A stretch of DNA of 59,256 bases, taken from NCBI GenBank assembly GCA_022826685.1, contig JAJDUL010000066.1, positions 1-59,256 of the forward strand, given 5' to 3'. The notes below the pieces were generated by a model. The model did no database searches, was not told where the DNA came from, and saw only the letters and a list, made by a program, of their open reading frames with translations. The translations under genes were made by a program, and so were the position numbers. This document shows, one piece after another, positions 40,888 through 51,531 of this stretch. How positions within the stretch are numbered: position 1 is the stretch's first letter; every line of letters begins with the position of its first letter. Source of the stretch: Gemmatimonadota bacterium (lineage in GTDB: Bacteria; Gemmatimonadota; Gemmatimonadetes; Palauibacterales; Palauibacteraceae).

Positions 40888-43037
40888 GGGGCGCCGCCCG
40901 GAGAGACGAGGAGGTTGCCGAATTCGTCCACCTCGGCGCGATATCCGGCGTGCAGGAGCGTGGTGGAGTCGACCTCCTCGATGATCGCGGGACCCGCCAC
41001 GAGGTGGCCCGCCGACAGCTGTGCCCGGTCATGGATCGCGGTCTCGACGAAACCGCCGGCGTCGGAGAAGAAGACCCGCCGCGTCCCCCGTTGGGTGTCC
41101 GAGATGCCCCTTCCGTTCGAGCCGATCCGCGGGAGCCGCGGGCGCGCGATCCTGCCGATCGCCGTGACCGTGAAGTTCACGAGTTCGACCGGCTCTTCCG
41201 GATACCCGTGTCCATAGGCCCGCTCATGCTCCGCGTGGAAGCGGCGCACCGCGTCGGCCAGCGCGGGGGCGTCCAATCCGCCGACCGTCCCGTCGCCGGC
41301 CGCTTCACCCGGCAGCGTCACGGCCACCTCGGACGACTGCCCGGCATACCGCATCTCGATCCCGCGCCGGAACTCCATGTCCGTCGCGGCCACGCCTTCG
41401 CGCCGGAGCGTGCGCCGACCCTCCTCTTCCATCGCCTCGAAGAGCGACCGGATCCGCGCGGTGAACCCGTTCCCGGCTACGTCCGCGGCATCGGCAGCCA
41501 TGACCCGGGTGCGCGAGAACTCGTGACGTAGGTCCGTGACGAGGAGACCCAGGGCGGACGCCGTCCCCGGGCTCGGAGGCACCACGAGCGTCGGAATCTG
41601 CATCTCCATGCACAGGCGGTTCGCGTGCAGCGGCCCGGCCCCGCCGAAGGCGACCATCGTCAGCTCGCGCGGATCGTTCCCCCGGCGCACGGTCACGAGG
41701 CGCAGCGCGTTGATCATCGTCGCGTTCGCGATCTCGATGATCCCGTTCGCCGCCTCGACCGGGTCCAGCCCGAGCGGCTCGGCGCAGCGCTCCCGGATCC
41801 CCGCCGCGGCCGCCTCCACGTCGAGCGGCATCTCGCCGCCCAGGAAGTAGTCGGGGTTCAGCCGGCCAAGCACGAGGTTCGCGTCCGTAATCGTCGGCTC
41901 GGTCCCGCCTCGCCCGTAGCAGATGGGTCCCGGGTCCGCGCCCGCGCTCCGGGGCCCCACGCGAAGCCCTCCTCCGGCGTCCACCCAGGCGAGGCTCCCC
42001 CCGCCCGCGCCAACTTCCACGAGATCGATGACCGGCGTCCGGATCGGGTAGCCGGCCGCCCGCGTCATTCCCTGCCCCGGCTGCGCCTGCGCTCCGACCT
42101 CGTACTCCTTCGTGACCCGCGGACGGCCGTCGAGCACCAGGCCGGCCTTCGCCGTCGTCCCTCCCATGTCGAACGAAATCAGGTCCGCATGGCCGAGCCG
42201 CCCCGCGATGAAGTTGGCGGAGACCACGCCCGCCGCCGGACCCGACTCGACCATGAACACCGGCTTGCTCGCCGCCTGTTCCGCGGTCAGCACCCCGCCG
42301 TTCGACTGCATGACGAGAAGCTCGGCCTCGAGACCGGCCCGACCCAACCCCTCCTCGATCCCCGCGAGATAGCGCGCGACCACGGGGACGATGCAGGCGT
42401 TGATCACGCACGTGCTGGCCCGGAAATACTCCCGGAACTCCGGACACACGCTCGATGAGAGGGAGATGAGAAGCTCCGGAGCCTCTTCGCGAAGGATCTC
42501 GGCCACGCGCGTCTCGTGCACGGGATTCGCGTAGCCGTGGAGGAGGCACACGGCGACGGACCGGACCTCGTGCGTCCGCAGCGCCGCGGCGATCTCCCGG
42601 ACAGCGCCCTCATCGAGCGCCTTGAGCACGCTACCCGTCGCGTCCAGCCGCTCCGGCACCTCGTAGCACAGATCGCGCGGGACGAGCGGGCGGAGCTTCT
42701 CGAAATGGACGTCGTAGAGGGAAGGCCGGACCTGGCGGGCGATCTCGAGCATGTCGCCGAACCCCTCGGTCGTCACGAAGGCCGTCTTCGGCGTCTTCCC
42801 CTCGATGAGCGAGTTGGTGGCAACCGTCGTGCCGTGGACCAGGTGGGAGATGGCGCCGGGATCGACCGCTCCGTTCTCGAGCGCGCGCGCCACCGCCGCC
42901 ATGAAGCCGATGGAGGGATCCGCAGGCGTGGAGGGGACCTTCGCCGTATCGATGCGCCCCGTCTCTTCACAGATCAGGACCGCGTCCGTGAAGGTGCCGC
43001 CCACATCTATCCCGAGGTGGAACCGGTTGCCCGTCAT
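40884..43037 (-). CDS. hyuA: Hydantoinase A/oxoprolinase subunit
   Basis: A 717-residue HyuA-family subunit with the ASKHA-type ATP-binding motifs LGIDVGGTFTDAV and ISFDMGGTTAKAGL, HGTTVATNSLIEG, LVEVGAGGGSLAWVD, ADPGPICYGRGGTEPTITD and VAFGGAGPLHA. It phosphorylates or activates the substrate while HyuB completes ring opening. ATG 43037 gives the family N-terminus; longer in-frame starts add unrelated sequence. It is the first gene of a five-gene unit ending at 36338 and is divergent from the CocE/NonD hydrolase (167 bp between, with no clear promoter motif). Confidence 0.93.
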   Translation of the reverse strand: MTGNRFHLGIDVGGTFTDAVLICEETGRIDTAKVPSTPADPSIGFMAAVARALENGAVDPGAISHLVHGTTVATNSLIEGKTPKTAFVTTEGFGDMLEIARQVRPSLYDVHFEKLRPLVPRDLCYEVPERLDATGSVLKALDEGAVREIAAALRTHEVRSVAVCLLHGYANPVHETRVAEILREEAPELLISLSSSVCPEFREYFRASTCVINACIVPVVARYLAGIEEGLGRAGLEAELLVMQSNGGVLTAEQAASKPVFMVESGPAAGVVSANFIAGRLGHADLISFDMGGTTAKAGLVLDGRPRVTKEYEVGAQAQPGQGMTRAAGYPIRTPVIDLVEVGAGGGSLAWVDAGGGLRVGPRSAGADPGPICYGRGGTEPTITDANLVLGRLNPDYFLGGEMPLDVEAAAAGIRERCAEPLGLDPVEAANGIIEIANATMINALRLVTVRRGNDPRELTMVAFGGAGPLHANRLCMEMQIPTLVVPPSPGTASALGLLVTDLRHEFSRTRVMAADAADVAGNGFTARIRSLFEAMEEEGRRTLRREGVAATDMEFRRGIEMRYAGQSSEVAVTLPGEAAGDGTVGGLDAPALADAVRRFHAEHERAYGHGYPEEPVELVNFTVTAIGRIARPRLPRIGSNGRGISDTQRGTRRVFFSDAGGFVETAIHDRAQLSAGHLVAGPAIIEEVDSTTLLHAGYRAEVDEFGNLLVSPGGAP

Positions 43038-43204
43038 CGCGCCCCAACGTTCCACGCGGGCGTTTCCCGTGACAAGGCACCGCCGCGCCCGACCCGGTGC
43101 GCCGCCGCCTGCCACGTCTGGACGCTGTGGTCGACGCCCGTAGGTTGGGAAGCGGGAGATTTTGCCTTGGATCATCCCCTCGTGCACCCACCGGAGGAGG
43201 CCTC

Positions 43205-45151
43205 ATGGACCGCAGATCGTTCGTTCGAGCCGGACTGGCGGGAGCGGGGATGGCCGGACTCGGCGCCGCGTTCGACCCGGAGCGGCTGGCCGGAAGCGAC
43301 GAGGCAGCCAGCCGCGGGCTCTCCGCGGAGACGGACGGGGATGTCGTCATCGTGAAGGACGTGCCCGTCCCCATGCGGGACGGCCTCGACCTCATGACGG
43401 ATCTCTACCTGCCGGCCGTGGACGGCGTCCCGCTGGAGGAGCCGCTCCCCGCCGTCCTCGCGCGGACTCCGTACGACAAGATGCGCCCGATCTCCATCGA
43501 CCACGCGATGTTCTTCGCCCGCAACGGGTACGTCTCCGTCGTCCAGGACTGCCGGGGGCGCTTCAACTCGGGGGGCGACTTCTTCCCCTTCGTGCAGGAG
43601 CCGGAGGACGGCTACGACACGGTCGAATGGGTCGCGCGGCACCCCTCATGCGACGGCCAGGTGGGAACGTACGGCGTGTCTTACCAGGCGTGGGTCCAGT
43701 TCGAGACCGCGACGCTGAACCCGCCCAGCCTCAAGACGATGATCCCCTACGAGGGGCCGACGAACGCCTACACCTACAGCATGAAGTGCGGCGGCGCCCT
43801 GGGTCTGGGGCTGCTGCAGTGGATCCTGTCCGTCGCGTCGAACGGGAACGAGGCGCGGGCGAACCCGCAGATCACCGAGGCGATCAACGAGATGCGGACC
43901 GGGCAGACCTTTCTCGACTGGGCCTCGCGCATCCCGTGGCGGCGCGGAGAGACGCCGCTCAGCCTCGCGCCGACCTACGAGGAGGCCGCCTTCCAGCTCT
44001 ACTTCGACAACTACGACTACAGCGACTTCTGGCGGCAGCCGGGTCTCGGGATGGACGAGCACTTCGAGTCGTACCCGGACATGCCGATCCTGTGGGTCGT
44101 GGGCTGGTTCGACTGGTATCCCCGCACGATCAGCGACGGATACCAGGCGATGGTGCGCATGGGGCGGGAGAACCAGCACATCCTCATCGGGCCGTGGACG
44201 CACAACAACTTCGCGTCGTCGATCGGGGACGTGAACTTCGGGACGGAGGGCGCCCGGGTCGTCACCTACGACGACTACCTGAGCCTCGAACTCCGCTGGT
44301 TCGACCGCTGGCTGAAGGGCGACGACAGCGCCGACGTGTGGGCGCCCGCGAAGTACTTCATCATGGGCGGCGGAGACGGGCGGAAGGCCGAGAACGGCCG
44401 CCTGAATCAGGGCGGGGAGTGGCGCTACGAGGAGCACTGGCCCCCGGCCGCGGCCAAGGCCACCGAGTTTCATCTCCACGAGGGCGGGGGGCTCGCCCCC
44501 GAGGCGCCCTCCGCGCGCGCTTCCTCGACGACCTACACGTACGACCCGCGCAATTCGGTCTCCAGCAACGGCCGCTGCATCGTGGCCTACGGACCCGCGC
44601 TCGAGTTCGGGTTCCAGGGGATGGGCCCGCGCGACCAGATCGAGATGGAGACGCTGCCCGGCCACGGGATCCCCGGCATGCCGATCGCCTCCCGCCCGGA
44701 CGTGCTCGTGTTCCAAACCGATCCGCTCCCCGATGACCTGACGATCGCCGGAGACATCACGGCAGTCCTCTTCGTCTCATCGGACGCGCCGGACACCGAC
44801 TTCTACGTGAAGCTCCTCGACGTCCATCCGACGAGCCCGGACTACCCGAGCGGCTACGCCTTCCCGGTCTCCGAGGGGATCCTCCGAGCACGCTACCGGG
44901 ACGGGTTCGAGCAGTCCGTGCTCATGGAGGAGGGGGAGGTCTACCGCCTCGAGTTCCCGCTCGAACCCGCGGCGAACCTCTTCAAGGCGGGACACCGAAT
45001 CCGGGTCGACGTCTACAGCAGCAGCTTCCCCAACTTCGACATCAACCGGAACACGGGAAACCCGCGCGACCGCACGTGGCGCATCGCGAACAACACGGTC
45101 CACCACGAGGCGGCGAACGCCTCGCACGTGCTGCTGCCCCTGCTGCCCTAG
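43205..45151 (+). CDS. Tat-exported CocE/NonD (X-Pro dipeptidyl-peptidase S15) hydrolase
   Basis: A 648-residue alpha/beta hydrolase. The N-terminal DRRSFVRAGLAGAGMAGLG is a strong Tat signal. The CocE/NonD domain shows VPMRDGLDLMTDLYLP, VLARTPYDK, VVQDCRGRFNSGG, the nucleophile elbow GTYGVSYQAW, WFDWYPRTI (acid region) and GPWTHNNF (His); a C-terminal jelly-roll (about 450-640) ends with RIRVDVYSSSFPNFDINRN. The family hydrolyses acyl esters, amides or glutaryl-cephalosporins. GGAGGAGG lies before ATG 43205. Its product could feed the divergent hydantoinase operon (speculative). Confidence 0.9.
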   Translation: MDRRSFVRAGLAGAGMAGLGAAFDPERLAGSDEAASRGLSAETDGDVVIVKDVPVPMRDGLDLMTDLYLPAVDGVPLEEPLPAVLARTPYDKMRPISIDHAMFFARNGYVSVVQDCRGRFNSGGDFFPFVQEPEDGYDTVEWVARHPSCDGQVGTYGVSYQAWVQFETATLNPPSLKTMIPYEGPTNAYTYSMKCGGALGLGLLQWILSVASNGNEARANPQITEAINEMRTGQTFLDWASRIPWRRGETPLSLAPTYEEAAFQLYFDNYDYSDFWRQPGLGMDEHFESYPDMPILWVVGWFDWYPRTISDGYQAMVRMGRENQHILIGPWTHNNFASSIGDVNFGTEGARVVTYDDYLSLELRWFDRWLKGDDSADVWAPAKYFIMGGGDGRKAENGRLNQGGEWRYEEHWPPAAAKATEFHLHEGGGLAPEAPSARASSTTYTYDPRNSVSSNGRCIVAYGPALEFGFQGMGPRDQIEMETLPGHGIPGMPIASRPDVLVFQTDPLPDDLTIAGDITAVLFVSSDAPDTDFYVKLLDVHPTSPDYPSGYAFPVSEGILRARYRDGFEQSVLMEEGEVYRLEFPLEPAANLFKAGHRIRVDVYSSSFPNFDINRNTGNPRDRTWRIANNTVHHEAANASHVLLPLLP

Positions 45152-45172
45152 CGCGGATCGCGCGGCGCGGCG

Positions 45173-46738
45173 CTACTCCTTCGGCGTGCCGGCGGCCCAG
45201 TCGAGGGCGATGGGGTTCGTGGGGAGGGCTTCGATGTCGACGATCCGGCCACCCCTGATGACCGTCGATAGTTGCCGGATGTTCGCGATGTCGGTGAGCG
45301 GGTCCGCGTCGAGGACCAGGACGTCCGCCGCCTTTCCCGCCTCGAGCGTGCCGTACTCGTCGAGCGCCTTGCTCGCGATGGCGCCGTTCTTCGTCGCCGC
45401 GGTGATCGCTTCCAGCGGCGTCATGCCGAGTTCGACCAGCCCCTCGATCGCGAAGATCGTGCCCAGGCCGGGCAGCTGGTGCTCCATGTTCTCGGGTTCC
45501 TCGCGCAGGAAGTCCGCGGCCACGCCGCCGCGTCCGAACAGGGTGTTGTCCGTGCCGACCGTGACGATGCAGCCGGCCTCGATGAGCTTCTTCGAGTTCG
45601 TCCGCTTCGTCGTCCAGCGTCCCTCCATCACGGATCCCGGCTGCGGGAGGCCGGTGTCTTGGACACGGCGGCGGATCTCCGCGGTCGTCGGGGGGATGCG
45701 TCGCTGGCGCTCACCGGCCCGGGCCTCGGCGAGTGCCTCCCGCGCGCGCTCCATGTTGCGAACGTGGAACTGCCAGCTGGGGCCGGTGAACTGGTTGATG
45801 AGCATCGAGCACACGATGTCGCGCTCGACGATCATCTCGACGAGTTCATCCGTGATCGTGCGGTTTCCGACGTTGTCCGGGTGCTGGATGAGGTCGATCC
45901 CCGCGAGGATCGAGAGGCGGAGGCCCTCCAGGCTCGTGGCGTGGGTCTCGGCCACGAGGCCGCGCTTGTGCGTCTCCTCGACGATCACCCGCTGGGCGCG
46001 CGGTGAGAACGAGATCCCCGCCGGATAGTTGAAGTGGTGCGTGGCGCCGTACTTGATGAAGTCCGGTCCGTGGTCGAGGTAGGCGTTGATCGCGACCCGC
46101 AACTCGTCCGGCGTCATGTGCATCATCTCTTCGCCGCTCCCGAGCGTGACCTCGTCGTTCATCTGCTCGGCGAAGAAGCTGATCTCCGACTCCGGAAGCC
46201 CGGCGAAGGTCTCCGAGGCGGGGCCGCCCCAGCCCACGATGTTGCCGGCGAGGTAGGTGCGCGGGCCGAACTCCTCCCCGGAGTCGATCTTCTTCTTGAC
46301 CCGCTGCATGGGCCGCAGGACGCCGTAGCTGTCCCGGACGGTCGTCACCCCGTGCTTGAGGTGGAGCTGAAGTCCCTGGAGGATCAGCTGCTCGTGCTGC
46401 GTCCAATAGGCCGCGTGCTCCTCGATGCGCGGACCCCGCCCGAAGGCGAGCGACATGTGGACGTTCGTGTCCACGAACCCCGGCGTGACGAACTTCCCGC
46501 TCCCGTCGATCACTTCGGCGCCCTCAGGGACGGCCACCGACGCGCGCGGACCGACGGCGGAGATTCGGTCGCCTTCGATGACGATCGTCCCGTCGGCGAT
46601 GGGGACGCCCCCGTGTCCGTCGATGATCGTCGCCCCGACGATGGCGAGCGTTGCGGGGGATTCCTGCGCTGCGGCCGGATCCGGCGAGGACAGGAAGGAG
46701 AGAAAGGCGACCGTCGCGACAACCGATCGTGAGGCCAT
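45173..46738 (-). CDS. Exported imidazolonepropionase-like amidohydrolase
   Basis: A 521-residue amidohydrolase with a signal peptide (VVATVAFLSFLSSPDPAAAQ). Landmarks: TLAIVGATIIDGHGG, PGFVDTNVHMS, HGVTTVRDSYG, AETHATSLEGL, GIDLIQHPDN, VTVGTDNTLFG and the closing AGKAADVLVLDADPL. The first metal motif is Asn-x-His rather than His-x-His, a variant seen in several exported Xaa-Pro/imidazolonepropionase-like members, so activity is likely. ATG 46738 has GGAGGAG upstream. It converges with the hydrolase before it. Confidence 0.87.
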   Translation of the reverse strand: MASRSVVATVAFLSFLSSPDPAAAQESPATLAIVGATIIDGHGGVPIADGTIVIEGDRISAVGPRASVAVPEGAEVIDGSGKFVTPGFVDTNVHMSLAFGRGPRIEEHAAYWTQHEQLILQGLQLHLKHGVTTVRDSYGVLRPMQRVKKKIDSGEEFGPRTYLAGNIVGWGGPASETFAGLPESEISFFAEQMNDEVTLGSGEEMMHMTPDELRVAINAYLDHGPDFIKYGATHHFNYPAGISFSPRAQRVIVEETHKRGLVAETHATSLEGLRLSILAGIDLIQHPDNVGNRTITDELVEMIVERDIVCSMLINQFTGPSWQFHVRNMERAREALAEARAGERQRRIPPTTAEIRRRVQDTGLPQPGSVMEGRWTTKRTNSKKLIEAGCIVTVGTDNTLFGRGGVAADFLREEPENMEHQLPGLGTIFAIEGLVELGMTPLEAITAATKNGAIASKALDEYGTLEAGKAADVLVLDADPLTDIANIRQLSTVIRGGRIVDIEALPTNPIALDWAAGTPKE

Positions 46739-46792
46739 GGTCCCGACTCCGGAGGAGGACAACGAAACCGAAGTGCTGCAATTTGAAGAAAA

Positions 46793-46866
46793 TCGGGGCG
46801 GCGAGATTTGAACTCGCGACCTCCTGAACCCCATTCAGGCGCGCTACCGGGCTGCGCCACGCCCCG
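46793..46866 (-). tRNA. tRNA-Pro, anticodon GGG
   Basis: 74 bases reading on the minus strand. The acceptor stem CGGGGCG (46860-46866) pairs with CGCCCCG (46794-46800) plus discriminator A (46793). The D arm GCGCAGCCCGGTAGCGC, the anticodon stem CCTGA/TCAGG around ATGGGGT, and the T arm GCGAGTTCAAATCTCGC are all well paired. The anticodon GGG reads proline CCC/CCU. No CCA is encoded. Confidence 0.95.
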
Positions 46867-46878
46867 ATGTGGAGCGTG

Positions 46879-46906
46879 AAGCTAGTCGATCCCGTGATGC
46901 CGTCAA
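46879..46906 (-). promoter_or_regulatory. Putative tRNA-Pro promoter
   Basis: On the minus strand TTGACG (46906-46901) and TAGCTT (46884-46879) are 16 bp apart, placing a start about 5-8 bases before the mature tRNA 5' end. The -10 match is weak. Confidence 0.35.
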
Positions 46907-46971
46907 GCGCTTTGACGCGCTCTTGAAGGGCGTTCGCATCCTTTCTTTGCGCCTTCGATGCGTACGGAATT

Positions 46972-46989
46972 AGTATATACTCATAGGAG
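46972..46989 (+). promoter_or_regulatory. Promoter palindrome of an RHH/VapC module
   Basis: AGTATATACT (46972-46981) is a perfect 10-bp palindrome containing a -10-like TATACT, overlapped by a TACTC...GAGTA inverted repeat reaching the GGAG ribosome site (46986-46989). Likely autorepression by the antitoxin (inference). Confidence 0.45.
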
Positions 46990-46995
46990 TAGGTT

Positions 46996-47253
46996 ATGCT
47001 TCACAGGAGTGTTGCCGTGGCAAGCTACCGGCTGCAGGTGCTGATTCCGGGATCCCTCGAGAACCGCCTCCGGAAGGCGGCGAAGCGGGCGCAAACCTCG
47101 CGGGGTGCCTGGGTGCGCCGGGCGATAGAAGAACGGCTCGAGCGCGAGTCGGGAGGTGTGCCGCGCGATCCACTCGCAGCAATGCAGGAACTCAACGCCC
47201 CCACCGCAGACATCGACGTGATGATCGCCGAGATCGAAGCCGGCCGATCATGA
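46996..47253 (+). CDS. Ribbon-helix-helix antitoxin
   Basis: An 85-residue protein with an RHH DNA-binding domain (YRLQVLIPGSLENRLRKAAK, then TSRGAWVRRAIEERLERE) and a C-terminal tail for toxin contact. Two starts are possible: ATG 46996 with GGAG 6 bp upstream, or GTG 47017 with AGGAG 7 bp upstream, which begins directly before the RHH strand. Its stop overlaps the toxin start (ATGA). Confidence 0.82.
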   Translation: MLHRSVAVASYRLQVLIPGSLENRLRKAAKRAQTSRGAWVRRAIEERLERESGGVPRDPLAAMQELNAPTADIDVMIAEIEAGRS

Positions 47254-47660
47254 AGGTCTTCGTGGACTCCAACATTCCGATGTACGTCGCGGGGGCGGAT
47301 CACCCCCACCGGGCCCCCTCCATCCAGTTCCTGAATAACGCGGAGGCAGACGGACTCGACCTCTGCACCAGCACCGAGGTTCTGCAGGAGATTCTCTACC
47401 GTTTCTCCGGGATGGGCAGACGCGATGTGGGCGCCAGATTGTACGACTTGTTCGTCGCTCTCATGCCCGAGGTGTTCGATGTCACGCTGGCCGACACCGA
47501 CCTGGCGAAGACTCTCCTTCTTTCCCACGAAGGGATATCGGCGCGGGACGCGGTACACGCGGGCGTCATGATCAATCGTGACGTCCGGGTCATGGCGACC
47601 TTCGACCGCGGATTTGACGACCTCGCCGGGATCACAAGGCTCGAGCCCGGACGCTTCTGA
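47250..47660 (+). CDS. vapC: PIN-domain toxin, VapC family
   Basis: 136 residues: FVDSNIPMYVAG (first metal Asp), STEVLQEILYRF (Glu), GISARDAVHAGVM (Asp) and ATFDRGFDDL (Asp) give a full PIN active site. Ribonuclease toxin paired with the overlapping RHH antitoxin. This is the second of three PIN modules in the window and is not closely similar by eye to the other two. Confidence 0.88.
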   Translation: MKVFVDSNIPMYVAGADHPHRAPSIQFLNNAEADGLDLCTSTEVLQEILYRFSGMGRRDVGARLYDLFVALMPEVFDVTLADTDLAKTLLLSHEGISARDAVHAGVMINRDVRVMATFDRGFDDLAGITRLEPGRF

Positions 47661-47714
47661 CAACCCGCTGATCCGACCGCAACGGGCAAGTTTCCGCTGG
47701 CGACCCTCTTGCTA

Positions 47715-47740
47715 TATCCATATATTAGGATTTATGGATA
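47715..47740. promoter_or_regulatory. Operator palindrome overlapping the ArsR-methyltransferase start
   Basis: TATCCATA (47715-47722) and TATGGATA (47733-47740) form a perfect 8-bp inverted repeat with a 10-bp spacer. The right arm contains the ATG at 47734 and a -10-like TATATT (47721-47726) lies in the left part. Binding by the encoded ArsR-type protein would shut off its own gene and probably ahcY. If transcription starts near 47733 the mRNA is leaderless. Confidence 0.6.
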
Positions 47741-48711
47741 CGATGACCCTCCGGGTGCCGGCCCCGACGCGGGATCTTCTCTCCCGCTTCGAATCCCTCG
47801 GGGACGAGAACCGTCTCAGGATCCTCACGCTCCTGAACCGGAACGAGTTCACGGTGTCCGAACTCGTTTCCGTCCTGCAGCTCCCGCAGTCCACCGTTTC
47901 GCGCCACCTGAAGGTGCTCGCGGATGACGGCTGGGTGCGCCGGCGGCAGGAGGGGAAGACCCGGTACTACCGGATGGAGGGCAAACTCGAGCCGGAAGCG
48001 GGGGAGCTGTGGCGGCTGGCGGAGGGAAGTCTCACGGGCGCCCGCTGGATCGCGGACGACGCGGAGCGGGCCGAGAGCGTGCTCGCCGAGCGCCGGGATC
48101 GGGCCGCGGCCTTCTTTTCGGAGTCTGCAGCGAGGTGGGACGCACTCCGCGATGAACTGTTCGGGCGCGACGCACGGTTCGCGGCGCTGTTCGGCCTGCT
48201 CGATCCGGAGTGGGTCGTGGGAGACCTCGGCGCGGGCACCGGAACGCTCGCGAACATGGTCGCCCCCTTCGTGAAGCGGGTGGTCGCGGTCGACCGCTCG
48301 CCGGAAATGCTGGAGGCTGCAGTCGTCCGGCTGGGCGACTGCGACAACGTCGACGTGCGCCACGGCGAACTGGAATCGCTCCCCGTCGACGACGGCGAAC
48401 TCGACCTCGCCGTGCTGATGCTCGTCCTCCACTTCGCGGTGGACCCGGGACGGGTGCTCGCAGAGGCCACCCGAGCGCTGGCTCCGGGCGGAAGACTCAT
48501 CGTTCTCGACATGCGCGCGCACACGCGGGAGGAGTATCGCGAGACCATGGGCCACCTGTGGCCCGGATTCACGCAGGAGCAGATGCGGGACTGGACGGGT
48601 CTCGCCGGCCTCGAAGCGTACCGTCACATTCCGCTCGCCCCGGATCCCGATGCGTCGGGACCGGCTCTCTTTGCGGCCACCGCCCGGAAAGCGGCCTGCA
48701 ACCGCCGGTGA
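47734..48711 (+). CDS. ArsR-family regulator fused to SAM-dependent methyltransferase
   Basis: 325 residues. The N-terminal ArsR winged helix (about 15-85) contains FESLGDENRLRILTLLNR, VSELVSVLQLPQSTVSRHLKVL and WVRRRQEGKTRYYRM, without the CxC metal motif of arsenic sensors. The C-terminal domain (about 130-320) is a class I methyltransferase fold with VGDLGAGTGTLA, VVAVDRSPEML and DLAVLMLVLHFA. Such fusions sit beside ahcY or met genes in many bacteria and probably sense SAM/SAH. ahcY follows after 41 bp. ATG 47734 or 47743 could be the start; neither has a ribosome site. Confidence 0.87.
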   Translation: MDTMTLRVPAPTRDLLSRFESLGDENRLRILTLLNRNEFTVSELVSVLQLPQSTVSRHLKVLADDGWVRRRQEGKTRYYRMEGKLEPEAGELWRLAEGSLTGARWIADDAERAESVLAERRDRAAAFFSESAARWDALRDELFGRDARFAALFGLLDPEWVVGDLGAGTGTLANMVAPFVKRVVAVDRSPEMLEAAVVRLGDCDNVDVRHGELESLPVDDGELDLAVLMLVLHFAVDPGRVLAEATRALAPGGRLIVLDMRAHTREEYRETMGHLWPGFTQEQMRDWTGLAGLEAYRHIPLAPDPDASGPALFAATARKAACNRR

Positions 48712-48752
48712 GAATTGCCTGAACGACGACTGAACACCGAAGGAGATAGACG

Positions 48753-50246
<1,494 letters not shown>

Positions 50247-50290
50247 AAGGCCTGCGAGGTCATGAGCAGGGTCAGGGGTGAGGAGCAATC

Positions 50291-51508
50291 ATGATGGCGA
50301 TCAACCCGAAGCATCTGCTGGTCTTCGCACCGCTCGCCCTGGTTGGGGCCTGCGGCGAAGGCGGGCAGGACGGGGCCACCGGCGCCCGCGGAACCCTCGA
50401 GGGTCCGGACGTCATGCTGAACGCCGTCACGGAAGAGGTCTTCACTGTCGGGTCCGTGGTCGGCGACGCGTGGGACACCTTCGGCAGCGTGCGGTCCGTG
50501 GCCTTCGACAGCGCTGGCAACCTGCACATCTACGACTCCCAGGCCGAGCACATCCTGGTGGTCGGACGGGACGGATCGCTCCTGCGCACGGTGGGAGGTC
50601 AGGGAGAGGGGCCGGGCGAATTCGGCAACGTGAGCTCGGCCATCGTCGCCCGCGACGGCTCCTACACAGTGCTGGGCTTCTCGCAGGTCGATTTCTTCGA
50701 CCCCGGTGGAGCCTTCGTGCGGCGCATCCAGATGGATGCGATTCTCTTTTCCGGTTTGGTCCTCCCGGACGGCCGCCTGGTCGCCCCCAGCTTCGTTTCG
50801 ATGGAGTCCTTTTCGGAGCCTGACAGTTCCTCCGAGGAAGAGGAGGGCCGCCCCATTTACCTCATTCCGCTGGACGGGACCGAGCCCGAAGTCCTCTACA
50901 CTGCATGGGACCTCCCCGACGATCCGACCGGCGACAACTTCGAGATCGATTCGTCCAGGACTCTCCGCATGTCGGCCGGACGCGCCTTCGAGCCGGGACT
51001 CTACTACGACGTGCTGACCGACGGCCGGCTCGCCCTCGCCGACTCGATCGGCTATCGCGTCAAGCTGATCGGACTCGACGGAAGCGTAACCGGAGTCATC
51101 GAGCGGCCGATTGCGCCGCTGGCGGTCGACGACGCGATCAGGGAGGCGGAGCGCGAGCGCTATCGCGAAGCCACCGCTCAGCTCGAGAGTATGCGGTCGA
51201 CCTTCCAGGTAGAACGCGAAGGCGTGGAAGAGCTTGTCTTCGCCGACGAGGTGCCGGTCATCGGGGATATCGAGGTCGACTGGGAGGACCGGATCTGGGT
51301 GACCCGAAGGAGCCCGGACGGTGACCGCGAGGGCCCGACCGACATCGTGACGCCGGACGGACGCTACATCGGCACACTGGCCGTTGACGGGCTGAGGCCT
51401 CCCGACGCCGCCGGCCCCGATGGCCTGCTGGCCTACATTGAACTGGACGAATTCGATTTGCCGACGGTGCGCGTGATTCGGCTCGTGTCGCTCGACCCGC
51501 AGGACTGA
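50291..51508 (+). CDS. 6-bladed beta-propeller lipoprotein
   Basis: 405 residues with lipobox LVGAC. The body has 6-bladed NHL-like repeats: SVRSVAFDSAGNLHIYDSQAEHILVV, SLLRTVGGQGEGPGEF, DIEVDWEDRIWVTRR and TDIVTPDGRYIGTL. The GGQGEGPGEF motif is typical of the 6-bladed propeller proteins abundant in Gemmatimonadota and Bacteroidota. Function unknown. GAGGAG precedes ATG 50291/50294. Followed after 23 bp by a barrel-like protein, probably co-transcribed. Confidence 0.82.
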   Translation: MMAINPKHLLVFAPLALVGACGEGGQDGATGARGTLEGPDVMLNAVTEEVFTVGSVVGDAWDTFGSVRSVAFDSAGNLHIYDSQAEHILVVGRDGSLLRTVGGQGEGPGEFGNVSSAIVARDGSYTVLGFSQVDFFDPGGAFVRRIQMDAILFSGLVLPDGRLVAPSFVSMESFSEPDSSSEEEEGRPIYLIPLDGTEPEVLYTAWDLPDDPTGDNFEIDSSRTLRMSAGRAFEPGLYYDVLTDGRLALADSIGYRVKLIGLDGSVTGVIERPIAPLAVDDAIREAERERYREATAQLESMRSTFQVEREGVEELVFADEVPVIGDIEVDWEDRIWVTRRSPDGDREGPTDIVTPDGRYIGTLAVDGLRPPDAAGPDGLLAYIELDEFDLPTVRVIRLVSLDPQD

Positions 51509-51531
51509 AATTGCACAGAACGGAGCATCAG

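Noticed and set aside
48712..48752. SAH riboswitch upstream of ahcY
   Set aside because: Only 41 bp separate the genes, too short for the known SAH aptamer, and no matching helices are seen.
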